Source: Cellulomonas xiejunii (GTDB lineage Bacteria > Actinomycetota > Actinomycetes > Actinomycetales > Cellulomonadaceae). From it: DNA of 64,000 bases. The stretch spans positions 1,302,001 through 1,366,000 of the forward strand of contig NZ_CP101987.1 in the NCBI RefSeq assembly GCF_024508315.1. Reading direction: 5' to 3'. Shown in pieces: positions 36,013-44,380 of the stretch. Position 1 is the first letter of the stretch. Every line of letters begins with the position of its first letter. Made by a program: the position numbers and the translations under genes. The notes below the pieces were generated by a model. It was not told where the DNA came from and made no database searches. It saw only the letters and a program-made list of their open reading frames with translations.

Positions 36013-37101
36013 TCACACCGGCCGCCGCACGGCGGGCAGCCGCACCCGCATCGTGCAGCCCGACGCGGAGTCCGCGACGACGACCGACCCGCCGTGCAGC
36101 TCCACCGCCCACCGGACGATCGCCAGCCCCAGACCCGTGCCGCCCGTGGACCCCTGCCCGGTCAGCGCCGGGGTGTTGCCGCGCACGAAGCGCTCGAACA
36201 CGTGCGCGCGCTGGTCCTGCGCGATGCCCGGGCCGTGGTCCACGACGTCGATCCGCACGTCGGCGCCGTCGCGGCGCGCCACGACGCGCACCTCGTCGTC
36301 CGCCGGTGAGTGCCGGGCGGCGTTCTGCAGGAGGTTCGCGATCACCTGGTGCAGCCGCTCCGGGTCCGCCGGGACCGTGAGGTCGACGGGCTCGACGTCG
36401 ACCGTGAACCGCAGGCGCTTGTCCGCGCCGACCAGCGTCGCCTCGTCGGTCGCCTGCCGCAGCAGCTCGCCGACGTGCACCTCCTCGATCCGCAGCGCCA
36501 TCGCACCCGCCTCGACGCGCGACAGGTCGAGCAGCGACGACACCAGGCGCGAGAGCCGCTCGGTCTGCGCCAGCGCGACCGCGAGCGTCGCGGGATCGGG
36601 CTCGCTGACCCCGTCGACCATGTTCTCCAGCTGGGCCTGCAGCGCGGTCACGGGCGTGCGCAGCTCGTGCGAGACGTTCGCGACGAGCTCGCGGCGGAAC
36701 GTGTCGAGGTGCTCGAGGTCGTCGGCCATCGTGTTGAACGCCTCGGCGAGCTGCCCGACCTCGTCGCGGCTGGTGGAGCGCACCCGGCGGCTGTAGTCGC
36801 CCCCGGCCATCGCGCGCGCCGCCTCGGTCATCTCGCGCAGCGGCGACGTCATGCCGCGCGCGAGGATCTGGGTGACGATCAGGGACAGCACGATGGCGAG
36901 CGGCAGCGTGCGGCTCGGCCCCAGCGCCCGGCCGTAGCCCACCCAGATCACGAACGCGGCGAGGGTCACCGTCGCGGCCACCAGGACGCCCAGCTTCATC
37001 TTGATGCTGCGCAGCGGGTCGAGCGGCCGCACGTCCGGCAGCCGCCAGCGGTCGGCGTCGCCGCGCGCGTGCCTGGCGTGCGGCTCCGGAGGGGACGTCA
37101 C
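36013..37101 (-). CDS. Two-component sensor histidine kinase
   Basis: This is a 362-residue membrane kinase. Two hydrophobic segments lie near residues 35-75 (KLGVLVAATVTLAAFVIWVG, LPLAIVLSLIVTQILARG) with only a short loop outside, so it has no large sensor domain. A HAMP linker follows. The H box is VANVSHELRTPVTAL, the N box VIANLLQNAARHS, the G1 box VVDHGPGIAQDQ and the G2 box GGTGLGLAIV. All catalytic residues are present. Its GTG overlaps the response-regulator stop by 4 bases (GTGA). The lack of an extracellular domain suggests it senses a membrane or intramembrane signal. Confidence 0.93.
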   Translation of the reverse strand: MTSPPEPHARHARGDADRWRLPDVRPLDPLRSIKMKLGVLVAATVTLAAFVIWVGYGRALGPSRTLPLAIVLSLIVTQILARGMTSPLREMTEAARAMAGGDYSRRVRSTSRDEVGQLAEAFNTMADDLEHLDTFRRELVANVSHELRTPVTALQAQLENMVDGVSEPDPATLAVALAQTERLSRLVSSLLDLSRVEAGAMALRIEEVHVGELLRQATDEATLVGADKRLRFTVDVEPVDLTVPADPERLHQVIANLLQNAARHSPADDEVRVVARRDGADVRIDVVDHGPGIAQDQRAHVFERFVRGNTPALTGQGSTGGTGLGLAIVRWAVELHGGSVVVADSASGCTMRVRLPAVRRPV

Positions 37102-37850
37102 GGGCTCTCGTCCGCCTCGTCGGCGCCGTCCCCGGCCGGCTCGTACGCGTAGCCGACCCCGTGGACCGTGCGGATCAGGTCCGGCCCGAGCTTGCGGCGC
37201 AGCGCCTTGATGTGCGAGTCGACCGTGCGGGTGCCGCTCGCGTCCACCCAGTCCCACACGTCGGCGAGCAGCCGCTCGCGGGTCAGGACGGTGCGCGGTG
37301 ACGACGCGAGCGTCAGCAGGAGGTCGAACTCCGTCGGGGTCAGGTGCACCTCGGTGCCCGCCCGCTGGACACGTCGCTGCGCGCTGTCGATGGTGACGTC
37401 CCCCACGACCAGCGGCGGTTCCGGCTGCTGGACGGTGGCCAGCTCGGCGGCGCGTGCGGCGCGCTCGGTGCGGCGCAGCAGCACCTTGGTGCGGGCCACG
37501 AGCTCGCGCATCGAGAACGGCTTCGTCATGTAGTCGTCGGCGCCGACACCGAGGCCGACGAGCATGTCGGTCTCGTCGTCCCGGGCGGTCAGCATGAGGA
37601 CGGGGACGGGGCGCTCGGCCTGGATCTGCCGGCAGACCTCGAGCCCGTCGATCCCGGGCAGCATGACGTCGAGCACCACGACGTCGGGCTGCAGGCGGCG
37701 CGCGGCGGCGACGCCCGCGTGACCGTCGCCGACGGCCTCGACGGTCCAGCCCTCGGCGGTGAGCCGGTGCACGATGGCCTGGGCGATGGCGGGCTCGTCC
37801 TCCACGACGAGGACGGTGGTGACGCCCGGGCGCGACACGGTGGTGACCAT
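37098..37850 (-). CDS. OmpR-family response regulator
   Basis: This is a 250-residue regulator. The receiver domain has the phospho-acceptor Asp in VVVLDVMLPGIDGLEV, acidic residues in VVEDEPA and the Lys in YMTKPFSMREL. The C-terminal winged helix (EVHLTPTEFDLLLTLASSPRTVLTRERLL, VDSHIKALRRKLGPDLIRTVHGVGYAY) is of OmpR/PhoB type. It is the first gene of a two-gene operon with the kinase. ATG 37850 is chosen, though ATG 37868 is also in frame. The start lies 68 bases from the divergent -10 box at 37918, so it could also control the CNNM genes. Confidence 0.93.
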   Translation of the reverse strand: MVTTVSRPGVTTVLVVEDEPAIAQAIVHRLTAEGWTVEAVGDGHAGVAAARRLQPDVVVLDVMLPGIDGLEVCRQIQAERPVPVLMLTARDDETDMLVGLGVGADDYMTKPFSMRELVARTKVLLRRTERAARAAELATVQQPEPPLVVGDVTIDSAQRRVQRAGTEVHLTPTEFDLLLTLASSPRTVLTRERLLADVWDWVDASGTRTVDSHIKALRRKLGPDLIRTVHGVGYAYEPAGDGADEADESP

Positions 37851-37917
37851 GGGGCCAGCGTGGCACATGGACCTGCGGCCAGTCCCGGTGAGGACTCGCA
37901 CGTCGCTGGACTGTCCG

Positions 37918-37923
37918 TAGGAT
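37918..37923 (+). promoter_or_regulatory. -10 box for the upstream ORF and CNNM operon
   Basis: TAGGAT, followed directly by GTG 37924 and by ATG 37933 nine bases downstream. Confidence 0.45.
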
Positions 37924-37932
37924 GTGCCCACC

Positions 37933-38115
37933 ATGAGCAGCTCAAGTCGCTGCCGGCATCGTGTCCCGTCCCGCTCCCGCCGCACCCCGTGTGCGAGCCT
38001 GCGAGCAGGGTCGGTCGTCCCGGGACGCGAGACCGCCGGCCCACCCCCGTCGTCCTCCGCACCGCCGGAGGCGCACCGCGCCGCCCGGTTCCCCCTCGGG
38101 GTGTCCCCGTGCTGA
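37933..38115 (+). CDS. Possible upstream ORF overlapping the CNNM gene start
   Basis: This is a 60-codon ORF rich in Arg, Ser and Pro (for example RCRHRVPSRSRRTP). It begins 9 bases after a TAGGAT -10 box and ends with a TGA at 38113-38115, 7 bases past the GTG of the next gene. A GTG at 37924 would add three codons. Such an overlap usually means that translation of the second gene is coupled to the first. The peptide has no recognisable domain. It may be a leader that senses a condition such as ion level, or a chance ORF. Confidence 0.35.
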   Translation: MSSSSRCRHRVPSRSRRTPCASLRAGSVVPGRETAGPPPSSSAPPEAHRAARFPLGVSPC

Positions 38116-39425
38116 CCGACTGGCTGCTCGTCGGTCTGGGCGTGCTCCTCACGGCCGGTACGGCGGTGTTCGTCGCCGCCGAGTTCGCGCTCGTCACGCT
38201 CGACCCCGGCCTCGTCGAGCGGCAGACCGCCCCGGACGACGCCCGGGGCGGCTCGGTGCTGCGTGCGCTGCGGCGCCTGTCCACGCAGCTCTCCGGTGCG
38301 CAGGTCGGGATCACGGTCACCACCGTGCTGCTCGGCTACACGACCCAGCCCGCCGTCGTCCGCCTGCTGGGGGTGCCGCTCGACGCGTCCGGCGTCAACC
38401 GCGCCCTGGCGGGGGCGATCGCGGCGGTGCTCGCGCTGCTGCTGGTCAACGGCTTCTCGATGCTGTTCGGTGAGCTCGTCCCGAAGAACTTCGCGATCGC
38501 CCGGCCGCTGGGCACCGCGCGGGTCGTCGCCCCGCTGCAGCTCGGCTTCACCACGGCGCTGCGGCCCGTGATCTCGGTGACCAACGGCACCGCCAACGCG
38601 CTGCTGCGGCGGGTGGGCGTCGAGCCGCGCGAGGAGCTCTCGGGTGCGCGCTCCCCGGCCGAGCTGGCGTCGCTCGTGCGTCGCTCCGCCGCGCAGGGCA
38701 CGCTCGACCAGGCCACCGCGACGCTGCTGACCAACTCGATCGACTTCTCCACCCTCACGGCCGTCGACGTGATGACCGACCGCACTCGCCTCGTCGTCGT
38801 GCGTCGGGACGACTCCGCCGCCGACGTCATGGCGCTCGCGCGCCAGACGGGTCACTCCCGGTTCCCCGTGATCGGCGACTCCGTGGACGACGTCGTGGGG
38901 TTCGTCCACCTGCGCAAGGCCATGGCCGTGCCCTACGAGCGGCGCGCCGACGTCCCCGCCGCCGCCCTCATGGTGGACGCCCCGCGCGTCCCTGAGACGG
39001 TCGGGCTCGGCCCGCTGCTCGTCGACCTGCGGGCGCAGGGCCTGCAGATGGCCGTCGTCGTCGACGAGTACGGCGGGACCTCGGGTGCCGTCACGCTGGA
39101 GGACGTCGTCGAGGAGCTCGTGGGGGAGGTGGCCGACGAGCACGACCGCTCGCGCGGGCAGCTCGCCCGGCAGGCGGACGGCTCGTGGGTGCTGCCCGGG
39201 GTGACCCGCCCCGACGAGCTGCACGAGGCGACCGCGCTGCGTGTCCCCGAGGACGGCCCGTGGGAGACCCTCGGTGGGCTGCTGATGGCACGGCTCGGTC
39301 GCGTGCCGGTCGAGGGCGACGAGGTCGTCGAGGGCCGTGTCGTCCTGCGCGTCGAACGCATGGACGGTCGTCGCGTCGAGCGGGTGCGCGTGAGCGAGCT
39401 GCAGGCCGACGGGGGTGAGGCGTGA
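38109..39425 (+). CDS. CNNM/CorC (hemolysin-like) transmembrane protein
   Basis: This is a 438-residue membrane protein. An N-terminal DUF21 domain has about four membrane helices, opening LLVGLGVLLTAGTAVFVAAEFALVTLD, with AQVGITVTTVLLGYTTQP and GELVPKNFAIA. A CBS-domain pair follows (VMTDRTRLVVVRRDDS to GFVHLRKAMAVP, and LQMAVVVDEYGGTSGAVTLEDVVEELVGEV), then a C-terminal CorC_HlyC domain (GSWVLPGVTRPDELHEATAL). Members of this family export Mg2+ or Co2+ rather than lyse cells. GTG 38109 follows GGGGTG. It is coupled to a second paralogue by a TGATG overlap. Confidence 0.88.
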   Translation: MLTDWLLVGLGVLLTAGTAVFVAAEFALVTLDPGLVERQTAPDDARGGSVLRALRRLSTQLSGAQVGITVTTVLLGYTTQPAVVRLLGVPLDASGVNRALAGAIAAVLALLLVNGFSMLFGELVPKNFAIARPLGTARVVAPLQLGFTTALRPVISVTNGTANALLRRVGVEPREELSGARSPAELASLVRRSAAQGTLDQATATLLTNSIDFSTLTAVDVMTDRTRLVVVRRDDSAADVMALARQTGHSRFPVIGDSVDDVVGFVHLRKAMAVPYERRADVPAAALMVDAPRVPETVGLGPLLVDLRAQGLQMAVVVDEYGGTSGAVTLEDVVEELVGEVADEHDRSRGQLARQADGSWVLPGVTRPDELHEATALRVPEDGPWETLGGLLMARLGRVPVEGDEVVEGRVVLRVERMDGRRVERVRVSELQADGGEA

Positions 39426-40468
39426 TGGACAGCACCGTCGCCCTCGTCCTGGCCGTCGTCCTGCTCGCCGCCAACGCGTTCTTCGTCGGCGCGGAGTTCG
39501 CGCTCATGTCCGCCCGCCGGTCGTCGGTCGAGCCGCTGGCCGAGGCGGGTGACCGTCGTGCCGTCACCGTGCTGTGGGCCATGGAGCACGTGTCGCTCAT
39601 GCTCGCGGCCGCCCAGCTCGGCATCACGGTCTGCTCGACCAGCCTGGGGCTGGTCGCCGAGCCCGCGATCGCCCACCTCATCGAGACGCCGCTGCACGCG
39701 CTGGGGGTCCCCGACGCGTTCACGCACCCGATCGCCTTCGTCATCGCGCTGCTGGTCGTCGTCTACCTGCACGTCGTGCTGGGCGAGATGGTGCCCAAGA
39801 ACCTCGCCGTGGCGGGGCCCGACCGTGCCGTGCTGCTGTTCGGGCCGCCCCTGGTGTGGGTCGCGCGGGTGATGCGGCCGGTCATCGTCGCGCTGAACTG
39901 GCTCGCGAACCACGTCCTGCGCGCGTTCCGCGTCGAGCCCCAGGACGAGGTCGCGTCGGCGTTCACGGTCGAGGAGGTGCAGTCGATCGTGGAGCGCTCG
40001 CAGGCGGAGGGTCTGCTGGCCGACGAGCAGGGCCTGCTCGCGGGTGCCATCGAGTTCTCGGACCGCACGGCGGCGGAGGTCATGGTCCCGGTCGCCGACC
40101 TGGTGACCGTCGACGGTGCGAGCACGCCGGACGACATCGAGCACCTGGTCGCGCGTACCGGCTTCAGCCGGTTCGTGGTCATCGACGGCGACGGCCGGCC
40201 GACGGGCTACCTGCACATCAAGGACGTGCTCTACGCCGACGACGCGTCGCGGGTCCTTCCGGTGCCGTCGTGGCGCGTGCGCACGCTCGCGGTGGTCCGG
40301 CCGCAGGACGAGGTCGAGACCGCGCTCGAGGCGATGCAGCGGTCGGGCTCGCACCTGGCGCGCGTCGACGAGGATGGCCGGACCACCGGGGTGGTCTTCC
40401 TCGAGGACATCCTCGAGGAGCTCGTGGGTGAGGTGCGGGACGCGATGCAGCGGGGCCAGCTGCGCTGA
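39425..40468 (+). CDS. CNNM/CorC (hemolysin-like) transmembrane protein, second copy
   Basis: This is a 347-residue paralogue of the upstream gene. The DUF21 membrane part (VLAVVLLAANAFFVGAEFALMSARRS, AQLGITVCSTSLGLVAEPAI, VVLGEMVPKNLAVAG) and two CBS motifs (EVMVPVADLVTVDG, TTGVVFLEDILEELVGEV) are present. The protein stops right after the second CBS domain and lacks the C-terminal CorC_HlyC domain found in its partner. The two probably form a heteromeric ion exporter. ATG 39425 shares one base with the previous stop and follows GAGG. GTG 39422 is an alternative. Confidence 0.88.
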   Translation: MDSTVALVLAVVLLAANAFFVGAEFALMSARRSSVEPLAEAGDRRAVTVLWAMEHVSLMLAAAQLGITVCSTSLGLVAEPAIAHLIETPLHALGVPDAFTHPIAFVIALLVVVYLHVVLGEMVPKNLAVAGPDRAVLLFGPPLVWVARVMRPVIVALNWLANHVLRAFRVEPQDEVASAFTVEEVQSIVERSQAEGLLADEQGLLAGAIEFSDRTAAEVMVPVADLVTVDGASTPDDIEHLVARTGFSRFVVIDGDGRPTGYLHIKDVLYADDASRVLPVPSWRVRTLAVVRPQDEVETALEAMQRSGSHLARVDEDGRTTGVVFLEDILEELVGEVRDAMQRGQLR

Positions 40469-40615
40469 CCGAGGGGGTGCAGGGCGCACCCCGAACGGTT
40501 GCGGGCGGTGCGGCGTTGTGCTCCGCCACGTGGAGGATGTGTGCGCGCACGGCGTGTTGCACGGCGTGTCGCGGGTCACGCAGGTCCCACCCCCTCTCTG
40601 TGACCTCTTCGGGTC

Positions 40616-40645
40616 TTGGAGTCCGCCGCCCCAGGCCGTTATGGT
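40616..40645 (+). promoter_or_regulatory. Housekeeping-type promoter for the VanY-like gene
   Basis: TTGGAG at 40616-40621 and TATGGT at 40640-40645 are 18 bases apart. The predicted 50-base leader forms a bulged hairpin (CATCGG/CCGATG flanked by CGTGA/TCACG, 40648-40677) and ends in a GGAGGT ribosome-binding site. The rest of the 235-bp gap shows no gene. Confidence 0.55.
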
Positions 40646-40703
40646 TCCGTGACCGCATCGGGGGGCCGATGTCACGCGGGACGAGCTGAGAGGCGGAGGT
40701 GTC

Positions 40704-41561
40704 GTGGGATCCCACCGAGCGGAGCCGACGACACGCACGCGCCGAGACCGGCGCTCGGGCCCTGGCACCGACGCCATCCCCGTTCCGGTCGCCGGCACGC
40801 CCGTGACGGAGGGCATGCGCCCGCCGGTCGCGGTCGACGCGCCGCGGCGGCGCTCCACCCGGGTGCTCGGGCGTTGTGGTGTCCTGGCCGCGCTCGTGGC
40901 GGTGACGGTGGTCGTCCCGATCTCCCAGGGTCTGGCCGACGGCGAGATCGTGGCCGGGCCCCAGGAGCCCGACCCGCGGCTGCCCTCGACGGTCACCGCG
41001 CTCACGGCGATCCCGCTCTCCGACCTGCCGCCGACCCCGCTGGTCTCCGCCGACGGCACCTCGCGACTGCGCGCGCTGGCGGAGGTCTCCCGCGACGCCG
41101 AGCGCTCGGCGCTGCCCGGGTGCGACGGGTCGGTGCGCGCCGCGGGTGAGAACGGCCTGCTGGCGACCAAGGACCTGTGCACGCTGTGGGACGGGCGCAC
41201 GCAGATGCGCGCCGACGCAGCCGTCGCCCTCGCCGAGCTCAACGAGGCGCACGTCGCGCGCTTCGGCACCGACCTCTGCGTGGTCTCGGGGTACCGGACG
41301 CTCGCGCAGCAGCGGTCCGTGAAGGCGCAGAAGGGCGGCATGGCCGCCACGCCGGGCAAGAGCAACCACGGCTGGGGCCTCGCGATGGACTTCTGCTCCA
41401 TCGAGACGTCGGGCGCCCGGTGGACGTGGCTCAACGACAACGGCCCGACCTTCGGCTGGGAGCAGCCGAACTGGGCGGTCCGGGGCGGGTCGGGGCCCTA
41501 CGAGCCCTGGCACTGGGAGTACACCAAGGGCGTCAAGGCCGACGGCGAGTTCTACGGCTGA
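40704..41561 (+). CDS. M15-family D-alanyl-D-alanine carboxypeptidase (VanY-like)
   Basis: This is a 285-residue cell-wall peptidase. About 55 charged residues come before a single membrane helix (VLGRCGVLAALVAVTVVVPIS), so it is a type II membrane or secreted protein. The catalytic domain opens with DLCVVSGYRTLAQQRSV. Zinc ligands H222 and D229 lie in SNHGWGLAMDF, and H270 with the catalytic Glu 272 in EPWHWEY. It should trim the terminal D-Ala or cut cross-link peptides of peptidoglycan. GTG 40704 follows AGGCGGAGGT. It is monocistronic with its own promoter. Confidence 0.9.
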   Translation: MGSHRAEPTTRTRRDRRSGPGTDAIPVPVAGTPVTEGMRPPVAVDAPRRRSTRVLGRCGVLAALVAVTVVVPISQGLADGEIVAGPQEPDPRLPSTVTALTAIPLSDLPPTPLVSADGTSRLRALAEVSRDAERSALPGCDGSVRAAGENGLLATKDLCTLWDGRTQMRADAAVALAELNEAHVARFGTDLCVVSGYRTLAQQRSVKAQKGGMAATPGKSNHGWGLAMDFCSIETSGARWTWLNDNGPTFGWEQPNWAVRGGSGPYEPWHWEYTKGVKADGEFYG

Positions 41562-41604
41562 CGGACCGGCGGACCCGCGCAGCGGACCCGCCGGTCGGCG
41601 CCTC

Positions 41605-42513
41605 TCAGCGCAGGCTCATGCCCCAGCGCACCCGGTGGGACGCACCCGGCTCGATCTCGACGAGGCGGTCGCCCGTGCGGAACGCGTCCGCGACGCACGT
41701 CATGGGCTCGACGGCCACGCCGCGGCGTTCGATGCCCGGGAGCCCGTCGCCCGTGCACACCTGCCAGGCCGGCAGCGTCGCGTCCGCCCACACGGCGACC
41801 GTGCGGTCGTCCGCTCCCGTGAGGCGCGCCCACGTCAGACCGTCCTCGTCGGGCGTCACGTCGACCCACGCGTCGTCCAGGCTCACGCCCGCGAGCGGGC
41901 GTCCGCCGCGCAGGTCGAAGCTGCCGGAGACGGCCTGCGTGCCCGTGGGCAGCAGCCGCTCGTCCACGGTGACGCGTCGCGCGGCGTCGAGCTCGAGGGT
42001 GCACGCGTCGACGGGGCCGGGGCCGGGGGAGAGCCACGGGTGGAACCCGACGCCGTACGGGGCCACGTCCGACCCGAGGTTGGTCGCCTCGACGGTGACG
42101 GTCAGCCCGTCGTCCGCCAGCGCGTACGTGACGTCGAGGCGCAGGGGCCACGGGTACCCGGGGACGGGCACGAGGTCGTGGCGCAGCGTGACGGCGTCGT
42201 CCGCGACGTCGACCGCCGCGAACCGCTCGTACGACACCAGGCCGTGCAGCGCCGTGAGGCGCTCGTGCTCCGTCAGGGGCACCTCGTAGGTGACGCCGCG
42301 GAAGCGGTAGGTGGCGTCGCGCAGCCGGTTGGGCCAGGGGGCCAGCACCGCACCGGAGAACGCGGGCGCGATCGAGTCGACCGCGAAGGGCAGGACGACG
42401 TCGCGGTCACCCACGCGGTACTCGCGCAGGCTCGCGGCGACGGACGTGACGACGGCGACCTGGTCGGCGTGCCGCAGCACGTGCTGGTCACCTGTGGGGG
42501 GAGGTGTGTTCAC
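41605..42513 (-). CDS. Aldose 1-epimerase family protein
   Basis: This is a 302-residue mutarotase-like protein. Family motifs are APWPNRLRDATYRFRGVTYEVP and TALHGLV (first active-site His), VAPYGVGFHPWLSPG (second His) and a late Glu in RRGVAVEPMTCVADAF. It should interconvert the alpha and beta anomers of an aldose, and some close relatives act on glucose 6-phosphate. GTG 42513 has TAGGTT six bases upstream on its strand, so it is probably leaderless. It is divergent from the beta-lactamase-family gene. Confidence 0.88.
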   Translation of the reverse strand: MNTPPPTGDQHVLRHADQVAVVTSVAASLREYRVGDRDVVLPFAVDSIAPAFSGAVLAPWPNRLRDATYRFRGVTYEVPLTEHERLTALHGLVSYERFAAVDVADDAVTLRHDLVPVPGYPWPLRLDVTYALADDGLTVTVEATNLGSDVAPYGVGFHPWLSPGPGPVDACTLELDAARRVTVDERLLPTGTQAVSGSFDLRGGRPLAGVSLDDAWVDVTPDEDGLTWARLTGADDRTVAVWADATLPAWQVCTGDGLPGIERRGVAVEPMTCVADAFRTGDRLVEIEPGASHRVRWGMSLR

Positions 42514-42519
42514 GCTCCC

Positions 42520-42525
42520 AACCTA
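42520..42525 (-). promoter_or_regulatory. -10 box of a leaderless promoter
   Basis: On the minus strand TAGGTT, 6 bases, then the GTG at 42513 of the aldose epimerase gene. Confidence 0.45.
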
Positions 42526-42680
42526 GTCGCGCAGCGGGCACGGGCCGCGGGACCCGCCGCACGGCCGGGTCGGGTCCGCCGGGTGTCGGTGCGGGCTCGT
42601 GCGGTCGGCGAGCCGTCCCGCGGCGACGCGCGGGGACGAAGGGCCCTCGTCGTCGGACCTGCGTCGGCGATGATCCGGGG

Positions 42681-44177
42681 ATGGAGCACCGTCGCCCCGC
42701 CAGCCCTGACCTGCCGCGTCGCACGCCCGAGGAGGTCGGCGTCCCGTCGGCCGCGCTGCTCGCCCTCGTCGACGCCCTCGACGCCCACGACGAGACGCAC
42801 TCCGTCATGGTCGTGCGCAGGGGTGCCGTCGTCGCCGAGGGGTGGTGGGACCCGTACCGCCCGGACCTCCCGCACGACCTGTACTCGCTGTCGAAGACGT
42901 TCACCGCGATCGCCCTGGGCCTCGCCCGGCAGGAGGGCCTGCTGACCTTCGACGACCCGGTGCTGTCGTTCTTCCCCGACGAGGCGCCCGCCGAGCCGTC
43001 CGCGCACCTCGCCGCCATGCGGGTGCGCGACCTGCTCACGATGCGCACCGGGCACCACGAGGACACGAGCGCGAGGACCTTCGAGCACGAGGACTTCGCG
43101 CGCGCGTTCCTCGCGCTGCCGGTCGAGCACGAGCCGGGCACGTGGTTCGTCTACAACACGGCCGCGACCTACATGCTGTCCGCCATCCTCACGCGGCTCA
43201 CCGGGCAGCGTCTGGTCGACTACCTGGAGCCGCGCCTGTTCGCCCCGCTGGGGATCACGGGCGCGACGTGGGAGCAGTGCCCGCGCGGCGTGGACACGGG
43301 CGGGTTCGGGCTCGCGGTCCGCACGCGTGACATCGCGGCGCTGGGCGTGCTGCTCGCGCAGGACGGCGTCTGGGACGGCGTCCGTCTGCTGCCCGAGGGG
43401 TGGGTCGCCGAGGCGACGGCCGACGGTGCGCCGGTGGTGCCGGACCCGGGTGCCGACGCAGCCGCGGCGCCCGAGCCGGGTGGCGACGGGCCGCCGGAGT
43501 GGCACCAGGGGTACGGCTACCAGATCTGGCGATGCCGCCACGGCGCCTTCCGCGGCGACGGCGCGTTCGGCCAGTTCTGCGTGGTCGTCCCTGAGCACGA
43601 CCTGGTCGTCGCGATCACCTCCGGGGACATGGACATGCAGGGGGTCCTCGACCGGGTGTGGGACGTGCTGCCGCAGCTGTCCCACGATGCGCTGGCACCG
43701 GATCCCGGTGCGCACGAGGCGCTCACGCGTCGGCTCGCGGGCCTGGCGCACGCTGCGCCCGCGCAGGACGTGGGTGACGGCGTGCCGTCGCTCGTGGGAC
43801 GTGAGCTCGTCCTGGAGCGGTCGCTGGGGCCGGTGCGGGGACTGCGCATCGACGTGGGGGCCGACGAGGACACCGTGCTGGTGCGCACCTCCGGCGACGA
43901 CGTCGTTCTCCGCGTGGGGCACGGCACGTGGGTCGAGCAGACGACCACGCCGCCCAGCGAGCACGGGGGACCGCCGCGCGAGCTGCTCACGCTGGCGTCG
44001 GCCGACCGCCCCGGGCCCGGGGAGTACCGGGTCACCGTGCGCGCCGTCACGACCCCGTTCCGGTGGACCGCGACGGTACGGGTCGGTCCCGACGGCGCTG
44101 CGACGCTGACCGCCGAGCAGAACGTGGGCTACGACCGCACGTCGTCGGGGGAGATCCCGCTGCGCGTCGACGCCTGA
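42681..44177 (+). CDS. Serine hydrolase, beta-lactamase/class C-like family
   Basis: This is a 498-residue protein without a signal peptide. The SxxK motif is S69-L-S-K72 in YSLSKTFTA, and the second-motif Tyr is Y158 in WFVYNTAATY. The C-terminal third (after about residue 380) is an additional beta-rich region of the kind seen in DUF3471-type appendages. These proteins hydrolyse esters, amides or D-amino-acid peptides. A role as a beta-lactamase is unlikely given the cytoplasmic location. ATG 42681 has GATGAT six bases upstream. A hairpin that terminates the gene at 44200-44219 carries the left copy of a 17-bp repeat. Confidence 0.85.
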   Translation: MEHRRPASPDLPRRTPEEVGVPSAALLALVDALDAHDETHSVMVVRRGAVVAEGWWDPYRPDLPHDLYSLSKTFTAIALGLARQEGLLTFDDPVLSFFPDEAPAEPSAHLAAMRVRDLLTMRTGHHEDTSARTFEHEDFARAFLALPVEHEPGTWFVYNTAATYMLSAILTRLTGQRLVDYLEPRLFAPLGITGATWEQCPRGVDTGGFGLAVRTRDIAALGVLLAQDGVWDGVRLLPEGWVAEATADGAPVVPDPGADAAAAPEPGGDGPPEWHQGYGYQIWRCRHGAFRGDGAFGQFCVVVPEHDLVVAITSGDMDMQGVLDRVWDVLPQLSHDALAPDPGAHEALTRRLAGLAHAAPAQDVGDGVPSLVGRELVLERSLGPVRGLRIDVGADEDTVLVRTSGDDVVLRVGHGTWVEQTTTPPSEHGGPPRELLTLASADRPGPGEYRVTVRAVTTPFRWTATVRVGPDGAATLTAEQNVGYDRTSSGEIPLRVDA

Positions 44178-44199
44178 GCCGCGCCCTGGCGGGTCGGAC

Positions 44200-44219
44200 G
44201 GACGGGTGTCACCCGTCCG
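44200..44219. repeat. Terminator-like hairpin and left copy of a 17-bp direct repeat
   Basis: GGACGGGTGTCACCCGTCC forms a hairpin after the serine hydrolase gene. Its part 44203-44219 (CGGGTGTCACCCGTCCG) recurs exactly at 46033-46049, just before the tad operon. The 203-bp stretch 44178-44380 holds no other recognisable feature. Confidence 0.6.
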
Positions 44220-44380
44220 CTGCGCGGTACGCCCCCACAGGACGCGCGCCCGGGTAGCTGCTGCCGCCGCCCTCGCCTGTCGTCAGTTCACGACGTAGCG
44301 GCGTGGCACGTCTCGGGTCACACCTACCGGCCCCGAGACTGTGTGTACTCAGGATCTGCGCATGTCGAAGGAGCGGCCTC

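Noticed and set aside
40469-40703. Riboswitch, for example of the c-di-AMP type found before cell-wall hydrolases
   Set aside because: The predicted leader is only about 50 bases with one bulged hairpin, too small for a ydaO-type fold and lacking its conserved motifs.
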